A DNA stretch of 17,830 bases from the NCBI GenBank assembly GCA_964476585.1, contig CAYZBF010000032.1, positions 1-17,830 on the forward strand, in the 5' to 3' direction. Of this stretch, positions 12,951 to 17,830 are shown one piece after another; within the stretch, counting starts at the first letter, position 1; each line of letters starts with the position of its first letter. This DNA is from CAYZBF01 sp964476585. Its GTDB lineage: Bacteria; Hydrothermota; UBA3072. The translations under genes and the position numbers were made by a program. Below the pieces are notes generated by a model. The model did not search any database. It was not told the origin of the DNA and saw only the letters and a program-made list of their open reading frames with translations.

Positions 12951-15644
12951 CTAACGGAACAGTATAACCTTTTTTGAATCAAATATATCATTATATCTAA
13001 TGGCTATATAATAAATTCCAGAGGGTAGTTTTTCTTTGGTGAATCTATATACACCCTTCTTAAGGCTTATCTCCTTATTACAAACCTCTCTTCCAACAAT
13101 ATCAAAAATGGATATTTCTACACTCCCGTTCACTGGTATTGAATAGTTAATAGACAAAGCCCCCTTCTGAACAGGTAATGCATAAACCGTAAAAGCCCTG
13201 TCCATCTCTTCCAATCCTGCATAGAATGCTCGCTCAATTAGACCATAGTTACGGAATAGCTCATAATTACGTGGCTCTACATATACTTCAAGTGTCTCAG
13301 ATTCTGTATCATAGAATCTGCAGAACGAAACGCCGTTCTGGAATCCTGTAGGATTAGGACTTGTAAAAACAAAGGACCAGGGAGTCGAACCACCGATTTC
13401 TGATATATAGTAATTAAATGTATCCTCATAGATTCCGGAATTTATCTTTATCGTGTCGTCGTATACATCCTTCAGTACTACTATAGCTGTATCCTCAAGG
13501 TCTTCTTTGTGCGGACCTTTTAGATATTTTTCAAGTTCACAATAAAAAAGGCCTTCTGACCTATTAGGCCGGAGTTCACCCCTTACATCCGCGATGTCAA
13601 AGGATATGTATTCAGGCTCACTATCGGAAAACATAACAGAGAATGTTCCATTGGTCACAGGTATACTGTCAGGATTAACAGACTCCAGCGGATAAACACT
13701 ATTGGTATCTCTTGTATCATCATGGAGGTATACCTCAACATAGCCATTATAATTATCAGCTAAAGTATATTCAGCCGTTAATATCCAGCCGGATAGATGG
13801 GCTGTATCGTTTACAGATATTTCACCAAATTTATCCGACATGATATAAGCTCCGGAATCTGGTGGAACAAACATTAAGGTATCCTCATCAGTAGCAAGCC
13901 CACCACCTGAAACAGATAGATATACTGTTTCATAGGCAGTATCAGAGACTTCACATACGCCTACCCCATTTTGTAATTCAAGGGTCTGTGGATTCAGTGT
14001 GGCATTCCCACTCACACTTAAAACTGCATCGCTGGGGAACATTGGGTCAATATAGCCGCTACCATCCACCGCTGCAACAGTCACATATATTGAATGGCCT
14101 GGGGTTGTAATATCAAAATGTTCACTTAGATGCCATCCTGTTGCACTAAGTCCCTGCGGTGTTACCCATACCTCCGGGTTATCTAACAGATTATTCCCCA
14201 GATAGGTGAAGATCGGTTCTTGTCCTTCGGCATCCCTGTACACTACACTTATTGTTTCTACTTCTGTATCGTAGAATCCATACCTTGCTACGCCATCTTT
14301 TATCTCAAACACATCAGCGAATCCACCAAGTGTATCTACAAAGTTGATAGACCAGGAACCATGACCATCGCTGGCATCGGCAGCCATCCATCCCTGATAT
14401 GTTGTATCTATATTTTCAAACATGTCCATTGCATAACATTCTGTGTAAAATGTGTCATTCACAGGAATCATTGTTGGAATTTTTCCCTTAAGGATTACTG
14501 CCTGCCCTGTATCCTTGAACCCCGTCGCGAAAACAGGAACAAATGGGTAAAGATATGGTGAACCCTGAGATTCGGGGAACATAAATGTAAAACTATCCGT
14601 TTCAGTATTATGAACCTTAAAAGAATAGACCCCACCTTCAAGGGTTGTAAAATTTGAAGGCGTTATACTTATACTTTGACTCCCGGATATGTCTCTGGCT
14701 CTTAATCTAACTTCAGTTCCGCTATTGGATGGATCAGGACCATCGAGCATTGCCATCAAATAGTATATCTTGTTTGCATTTACATTACCATAAGAGCCTG
14801 ATATTGACATAGGAAAAAGTTTGGTCGCTTCATTTTCTGCTGTAACGTAGATACTAAATGTGTCGTTTCCAAAATCATTAACCAGGTCAATGTCCTCTGC
14901 AACCAGCGTAACAGTCTCAGAGACATCAGTCCAATCATAGAAGAAAAGCCATCCCCTTCCCTTGAACATTGGGACTTTGACTTCTCCTGCATACACCTCA
15001 TTGATAGGGTCATAGAGATATGCAGTTGAATCAGGGTCATCTATCACTTTTACTCTAACCCTTGTGGTATCCATTACACCACAAAGGGATGTATCCACTA
15101 AGCCCGCAGCATCAACTACACTAACATATAATATGTCCTGCATATATAATAGATTGCTTGAGTTCGTAGTGTCCGGACCTTCTATTCTTGCCCTATCCGG
15201 TATATTTGTTGTTGTAGCAGGGTTCACAAAATAGGCAACTGGACCGGATTGTTTAAGAATACCTGCATCATCCGTCACATACACACCCAGTGTCTCTGGT
15301 TCCATATTTATGATTACTATAATACCTTCTCCTTTATCAATATGAACTGTATCAGAAGGTATTATCATAGTGTCACCCACTGTAACAAAGGAAAGGGCAC
15401 TGCCATTAGGATTTGATTCTACTATATGTATGTTTGCGGTTCCTGAATATAAGGTATCTTCTCCCTCTCTTGGAATCATTGCTCTCACCATCATAGTCTC
15501 ATACCCACCACAATCAGTATAATAACCAATTGGGTCAATTTGTAGACAGGTGGCATTGTGCGGATTTGCTTTTGCGAAAGCTTTCTGCTTTGTGGAAGGT
15601 GATTGTGGCATGAAGATTTGAAATGCAAGGATTAAAAGTAACAT
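12951..15644 (-). CDS. Large secreted protein with about seven Ig-like repeats and a T9SS-type C-terminal domain
   Basis: This is an 897-residue extracellular protein. A short signal sequence (about 1-25, hydrophobic MLLLILAFQIFM) is followed by about seven beta-rich repeats of 105-123 residues, each containing a strand pair of the form G-V-x5-7-Y/F-x-D/N-T-E-x-E-T-x-x-V. Centres are near residues 105, 228, 338, 450, 560, 666 and 771 (clearest: DGVARYGFYDTEVETISVVY and NGVSFCRFYDTESETLEVYV). This resembles bacterial Ig-like (invasin/Big) repeats. The last 75 residues (YSIPVNGSVEISIFDIVGRE, then SGIYYIAI and KKVILFR) match the type A sorting domain of type IX secretion, though similar domains occur in phyla with no proven T9SS. 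The start is set by AGGAGGT (15655-15649), 4 bases before the ATG. Its role may be adhesive or structural. Confidence 0.85.
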   Translation of the reverse strand: MLLLILAFQIFMPQSPSTKQKAFAKANPHNATCLQIDPIGYYTDCGGYETMMVRAMIPREGEDTLYSGTANIHIVESNPNGSALSFVTVGDTMIIPSDTVHIDKGEGIIVIINMEPETLGVYVTDDAGILKQSGPVAYFVNPATTTNIPDRARIEGPDTTNSSNLLYMQDILYVSVVDAAGLVDTSLCGVMDTTRVRVKVIDDPDSTAYLYDPINEVYAGEVKVPMFKGRGWLFFYDWTDVSETVTLVAEDIDLVNDFGNDTFSIYVTAENEATKLFPMSISGSYGNVNANKIYYLMAMLDGPDPSNSGTEVRLRARDISGSQSISITPSNFTTLEGGVYSFKVHNTETDSFTFMFPESQGSPYLYPFVPVFATGFKDTGQAVILKGKIPTMIPVNDTFYTECYAMDMFENIDTTYQGWMAADASDGHGSWSINFVDTLGGFADVFEIKDGVARYGFYDTEVETISVVYRDAEGQEPIFTYLGNNLLDNPEVWVTPQGLSATGWHLSEHFDITTPGHSIYVTVAAVDGSGYIDPMFPSDAVLSVSGNATLNPQTLELQNGVGVCEVSDTAYETVYLSVSGGGLATDEDTLMFVPPDSGAYIMSDKFGEISVNDTAHLSGWILTAEYTLADNYNGYVEVYLHDDTRDTNSVYPLESVNPDSIPVTNGTFSVMFSDSEPEYISFDIADVRGELRPNRSEGLFYCELEKYLKGPHKEDLEDTAIVVLKDVYDDTIKINSGIYEDTFNYYISEIGGSTPWSFVFTSPNPTGFQNGVSFCRFYDTESETLEVYVEPRNYELFRNYGLIERAFYAGLEEMDRAFTVYALPVQKGALSINYSIPVNGSVEISIFDIVGREVCNKEISLKKGVYRFTKEKLPSGIYYIAIRYNDIFDSKKVILFR

Positions 15645-15667
15645 AACTACCTCCTTTTTTTGCGCTT

Positions 15668-15675
15668 GGGGGGGG
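15668..15675. repeat. C8 tract (G8 on + strand) in the leader of the secreted protein gene
   Basis: Eight C on the coding strand lie 13 bases upstream of the Shine-Dalgarno and 24 upstream of the ATG. They adjoin GGGCTCAGCCC, which can form a small GGGC/GCCC hairpin, and GGAGGG, which can pair with part of the C run. Confidence 0.9.
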
Positions 15676-15750
15676 CTGAGCCCTCCGTTAAGTAGTGACC
15701 TTGGTTCTCAATTTAATGCACTCACGGACACGGTTAAATAATAATTATTA

Positions 15751-15778
15751 ATTATAGACAAAACTTTTTTAATGTCAA
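15751..15778 (-). promoter_or_regulatory. Consensus promoter of the secreted repeat protein
   Basis: On the minus strand TTGACA (15778-15773) and TATAAT (15756-15751) are both perfect and separated by 16 bases. The leader would be about 100 bases and includes the C8 tract. The rest of the spacer up to 15906 shows no terminator for the PspC gene and no other recognisable feature. Confidence 0.85.
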
Positions 15779-15906
15779 GGGATAAAGTCCGAAAAAACTT
15801 ATAATTTCTTGACCGAACTCCGACTTTCAACCATAGAGGCTGTGCCATAACCCTCGACTCTTCCTGCAGCTGGAGACCGCTTTATATGAAAAAACTAATA
15901 TTATCC

Positions 15907-16098
15907 TCAGGGATTCAGAGGTATTATTATCCAGCCAATCAAATAAGTGATTATCATCGGTGCACCTCCGGTGACAAAGAAGAGGAGAACAAATATCAAT
16001 CTCAGTAATGTTGGGTCTGCTTCAAGATATTCACCCAATCCCCCACAAATCCCCGCTATTCTTCTATCCTTCTTTGAGCGATACAATTTTTTCTTCAT
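15907..16098 (-). CDS. Small PspC-domain membrane protein
   Basis: This 63-residue protein is almost entirely a PspC domain (phage-shock-protein C type). It has a basic N-terminus MKKKLYRSKKDRRIAGICGG, the conserved GLGEYLEADPTLLRLIF (20-36), and a hydrophobic C-terminal half ending YLIGWIIIPLNP. Stand-alone PspC-like proteins are common in bacteria and are linked to membrane stress sensing; no pspA or pspF is visible here. The ATG at 16098 is chosen over an upstream in-frame start at 16134 because GGAGGT (16107-16102) lies 3 bases before it and the family begins there. It is divergent from the small ORF at 16441. Confidence 0.92.
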   Translation of the reverse strand: MKKKLYRSKKDRRIAGICGGLGEYLEADPTLLRLIFVLLFFVTGGAPMIITYLIGWIIIPLNP

Positions 16099-16116
16099 GA
16101 GACCTCCTTTGTAAAT

Positions 16117-16144
16117 AGTATAACAAATTAACATATTTATTCAA
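16117..16144 (-). promoter_or_regulatory. Candidate PspC promoter
   Basis: On the minus strand TTGAAT (16144-16139), 16 bases, then TATACT (16122-16117). The leader would be short and includes the Shine-Dalgarno. The -35 is the same variant as in front of the YitT gene. Confidence 0.5.
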
Positions 16145-16173
16145 CCAATATTTTAAGGGGCAAATGAATTTAA

Positions 16174-16213
16174 GGATTCAAGGTTTCGAGGGGTCAAGGT
16201 TTCGAGGTTTCAA
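16174..16213. repeat. Octamer array, GGTTTCAA family, 5 units
   Basis: Exact 8-base units at 16174, 16182, 16190, 16198 and 16206: GGATTCAA, GGTTTCGA, then GGGGTCAA, GGTTTCGA, GGTTTCAA. Positions 1, 2, 5, 6 and 8 are invariant. The same family appears at 17693-17740. Confidence 0.85.
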
Positions 16214-16229
16214 GTACAAATTAGCCTTA

Positions 16230-16278
16230 AGTCTATAGTATGTAGTCGAGAGTCGGAAGTCTTGAGTCAGGAGTCAGA
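16230..16278. repeat. Heptamer array AGTCNNN, 7 units
   Basis: AGTC occurs at 16230, 16244, 16251, 16258, 16265 and 16272, with AGTA at 16237, all on an exact 7-base period. 27 of 28 fixed positions agree while the three other bases vary. It is the reverse complement of the GACTNNN family at 85-130. Confidence 0.9.
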
Positions 16279-16289
16279 ATTTAAAATCA

Positions 16290-16310
16290 GGATTTGGGGA
16301 TTGGGATTTA
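16290..16310. repeat. Heptamer array, GGATTTG-like, 3 units
   Basis: Three 7-base units (GGATTTG, GGGATTG, GGATTTA) follow the AGTCNNN array. From here to 16420 the sequence has diverged CTCTGT-type repeats (16321-16334, 16371-16380) and no gene that I can support. Confidence 0.6.
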
Positions 16311-16440
16311 GTTAAAGAAATCTCTGTTCTCTCTGCTTGCCCCGTAAGGAGAAAACGACTGTACCGGGATGTCTCTGTGGCTAATATTTGAAACAATTTT
16401 CCATCCCCCTGCGTCAAACAAAGAAAAAGGAGGTCTTAAA

Positions 16441-16515
16441 ATGAAATTAAATAAAAGATTCTCAAATTACAAAATCAGATATCAGCCATCAAGTGACTTA
16501 GAAACAGTAAGGTAA
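16441..16515 (+). CDS. Candidate 24-residue small protein
   Basis: An ATG at 16441 opens a frame of 24 codons, stopping with TAA at 16513-16515. It is preceded by AAGGAGGT (16427-16434) with 6 bases of spacing, the best Shine-Dalgarno in the window, and followed 16 bases later by a strong terminator. This is the arrangement of a real short transcript. The peptide starts MKLNKRFSNYKIRYQ, is basic and has no membrane segment. I do not recognise it. It could be a genuine small protein, a leader peptide, or the remains of a gene whose body has been lost. No clear promoter was found upstream. Confidence 0.45.
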   Translation: MKLNKRFSNYKIRYQPSSDLETVR

Positions 16516-16531
16516 ATAGTAAATTAAGATA

Positions 16532-16561
16532 AAAAAGGGGCAGATTCACCTGCCCCTTTTT
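16532..16561. terminator. Bidirectional Rho-independent terminator
   Basis: A perfect 12-bp stem, AAAAAGGGGCAG (16532-16543) with CTGCCCCTTTTT (16550-16561), around a 6-base loop. T-rich sequence follows on both strands. It would end the small ORF transcript on the + strand and the epimerase transcript on the - strand. Confidence 0.93.
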
Positions 16562-16570
16562 CTTTTTTCA

Positions 16571-16597
16571 GCACTGGCACTCTGGACTTAGGACATT
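16571..16597. repeat. Degenerate heptamer units, GGACTTA/GCACTGG type
   Basis: GCACTGG at 16571 and GGACTTA plus GGACATT at 16584 and 16591 match the GCACTCC/CGGACCT family of 12183-12224. The register slips by one base between them. Confidence 0.45.
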
Positions 16598-16629
16598 GCA
16601 CTTTCTAACACAAACCCAGCTGTTTCACT

Positions 16630-16657
16630 AAATCCTAAATCCCATATCCCAAATCCT
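16630..16657. repeat. Heptamer array AAATCCY overlapping the epimerase stop codon
   Basis: Four exact 7-base units (AAATCCT, AAATCCC, then ATATCCC, AAATCCT) start at 16630, 16637, 16644 and 16651. The epimerase stop (16656-16658) lies across the end of the array. Confidence 0.8.
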
Positions 16658-17621
16658 ATTCCATACCTCCCACTTGAAGCGCTATCCAGGCGTATGTTCC
16701 TCTTATACCTTCCAGCAAATTAACTTCTGGCATCCACCCTAAAATTTCTTTAACACGAGTATTATCTGAATTACGCCCCCTAACACCCTCCGGTTTTGAT
16801 GTATCGTATTTCTTTTTAATTTTTTTACCTGATTCCTTAATTATAATATCTGCTAATTTGTTTATTGTAACTAACTCATCTGAACCTATATTTATAGGTT
16901 CACTGTAGTCTGAATTCATTAATCTAATGGTTCCTTCAATGCAGTCATCAATATAGCAGAAAGAGCGTGTCTGCTTGCCATCACCCCAGACAACAATCTC
17001 ACCCGGTTCCACTGCTTCAGCAACCTTCCTGCAGAGTGCTGCAGGGGCCTTTTCCCTTCCTCCCTCATATGTACCATATGGGCCAAAGATATTGTGGTAT
17101 CTAGCCATCCTTACTTCCAGACCGTAATCTCTTCTATACCCCTCACAGAGTTTTTCAGTGAATAATTTTTCCCATCCATAGAATTGGTCAGGCTGGGCAG
17201 GAATGGCATCTTCTTCTGCGAGAGCTGTAACCTCTGGGTCAAGTTGTTTATATTCCGGATATACACAGGCTGAGGAAGAGAAAAATAGGCGTTGTACATT
17301 ATTTTCCATAGATGCATGTAACATATGTATGTTTATTAAAGCATTGTTATGCATTATATCTGCACCTATGGTAGTAATGTATCCTATCCCGCCCATATCA
17401 GCTGCGAATTGATAGACATGCTCAATATCCTTTGCCACTTTAATACAATTTTTATACTCTCTTAAGTCAAGTGTAATTTTTTCTGAGTAGTATGGTTCCT
17501 CAATAAATCCATCCCATTTTATATCAACTGCACGAACAAAATTCCCTTCCTCATAAAGCTTTTTTGCCATATGACTTCCAATAAAACCACCTGCTCCGCA
17601 AACTAAAACTCTCTTACTCAT
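16656..17621 (-). CDS. NAD-dependent sugar epimerase, GDP-mannose 3,5-epimerase-like
   Basis: This 321-residue protein is an extended short-chain dehydrogenase. The Rossmann motif is GAGGFIG (9-15), and the catalytic Tyr148-x3-Lys152 sits in QFYGWEKLF. Several segments follow plant GDP-mannose 3,5-epimerase closely as I recall it: ADMGGIGYI (74-82), SSSACVYPE with Cys119, GREKAPAALCRK with Lys191, WGDGKQTRSF (212-221) and PEGVRGRNSDN (277-287). Those Cys and Lys residues are the epimerisation acid/base pair in that enzyme, which converts GDP-mannose to GDP-L-galactose or GDP-L-gulose. The exact substrate is inferred. The ATG at 17621 is chosen because GGGAGG lies just upstream; the frame extends 11 more codons without support. 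TTGACA at 17686-17681 may be its -35, but no good -10 is seen. It would supply sugar for the polysaccharide locus. Confidence 0.9.
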   Translation of the reverse strand: MSKRVLVCGAGGFIGSHMAKKLYEEGNFVRAVDIKWDGFIEEPYYSEKITLDLREYKNCIKVAKDIEHVYQFAADMGGIGYITTIGADIMHNNALINIHMLHASMENNVQRLFFSSSACVYPEYKQLDPEVTALAEEDAIPAQPDQFYGWEKLFTEKLCEGYRRDYGLEVRMARYHNIFGPYGTYEGGREKAPAALCRKVAEAVEPGEIVVWGDGKQTRSFCYIDDCIEGTIRLMNSDYSEPINIGSDELVTINKLADIIIKESGKKIKKKYDTSKPEGVRGRNSDNTRVKEILGWMPEVNLLEGIRGTYAWIALQVGGME

Positions 17622-17692
17622 ATTTCCTCCCTCAATCTCCAGAAATTTGCACAACGATACCTTATTAAACTCTCACATTTTGTCAAGATTTA

Positions 17693-17740
17693 GATAATTA
17701 GGATTCTAGATTTCAGGTTTTCCAGGTTTCAAGGATTGTC
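17693..17740. repeat. Octamer array, GGTTTCAA family, 6 units
   Basis: 8-base units start at 17693, 17701, 17709, 17717, 17725 and 17733, for example GGATTCTA, GTTTTCCA and GGTTTCAA. It is the same family as 16174-16213 but more diverged, and it lies upstream of the epimerase. Confidence 0.7.
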
Positions 17741-17784
17741 ATTGCGAGTTCTTCTTCCCGCTAAACCCCTCGAAGCAATCTCCA
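17733..17784. repeat. Imperfect inverted repeat, ATTGCGAG ... GAAGCAATC type
   Basis: GATTGTCATTGCGAG at 17736-17748 and nearby is mirrored by CTCGAAGCAATC (about 17769-17780). The end sequences match a palindromic intergenic repeat common in many unrelated bacterial genomes and metagenomes (TGTCATTGCGAG ... CGAAGCAATCTC). The middle differs from the usual form. Confidence 0.55.
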
Positions 17785-17813
17785 ACAAACAAACTAACCC
17801 ACCAACTGACCAA
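17782..17813. repeat. Octamer array, TTGGTCAG family on the minus strand
   Basis: Four 8-base units end in AA at 17789, 17797, 17805 and 17813. Read on the minus strand they are TTGGTCAG, TTGGTGGG, then TTAGTTTG, TTTGTTGG, the reverse orientation of the family at 44-75. Confidence 0.7.
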
Positions 17814-17830
17814 CGAAAGTAATCCCGAAT

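Noticed and set aside
13381..13400. GGAGTCGAACCACC resembling the T-arm of a tRNA on the minus strand
   Set aside because: It lies inside the continuous coding frame of the secreted protein, and no acceptor stem, D-arm or anticodon arm fits around it.
16099..16134. Upstream in-frame start at 16134 for the PspC protein
   Set aside because: The strong GGAGGT lies just before the inner ATG at 16098, and the added 12 residues do not belong to the family. They cover the Shine-Dalgarno and candidate promoter.
16321..16440. Riboswitch upstream of the 24-codon ORF
   Set aside because: I looked for c-di-GMP, preQ1, THF and fluoride motifs and found none. The CTCTGT stretches look like diverged intergenic repeats.

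Overview
The window looks like a metagenome-assembled scaffold from an uncultured, AT-rich, diderm bacterium. Two runs of exactly 100 N (9517-9616 and 12796-12895) are conventional scaffold gaps. The outer-membrane proteins (a TonB-dependent receptor with an N-terminal carboxypeptidase-regulatory-like domain, an OmpA-family barrel) and a large secreted protein with a type IX-secretion-like C-terminal domain suggest the FCB superphylum or a nearby candidate phylum such as WOR-3. This placement is inference from protein architecture only.

Layout. 1-3998 (+): intergenic arrays, an inverted repeat and a promoter, then smc (chromosome condensation ATPase) and a DUF192 protein. 3999-4316: a convergent spacer holding three 51-bp hairpin repeats. 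4317-5723 (-): OmpA-family outer-membrane protein, divergent from 5968-8560 (+), a TonB-dependent receptor whose frame is broken at a run of nine G. 8594-9454 (-): YitT-family membrane protein. 9617-12795 (-): a polysaccharide block (chain-terminating or extending GT4 glycosyltransferase, Wzy-like polymerase, initiating sugar-phosphate transferase), cut by gaps at both ends. 12951-15644 (-): secreted protein built from about seven Ig-like repeats, with a consensus promoter and a C8 tract in its leader. 15907-16098 (-): PspC-domain protein. 16441-16515 (+): a candidate 24-residue ORF with a perfect Shine-Dalgarno and a terminator. 16656-17621 (-): an epimerase resembling GDP-mannose 3,5-epimerase.

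Most protein genes here build the cell envelope: nucleotide-sugar supply (epimerase), glycan initiation, polymerisation and transfer, and surface or outer-membrane proteins. The two longest G/C homopolymers noticed in this AT-rich window both belong to surface-protein genes, which raises phase variation as a hypothesis.

The most unusual signal is not a gene. Many spacers carry tandem arrays with an exact 7- or 8-base period, in several sequence families, and often abutting or overlapping stop codons. In the clearest two (85-130 and 16230-16278, the same family in opposite orientation) four positions of each heptamer are almost invariant while the other three vary freely. That is not what random decay of an ordinary tandem repeat would produce.
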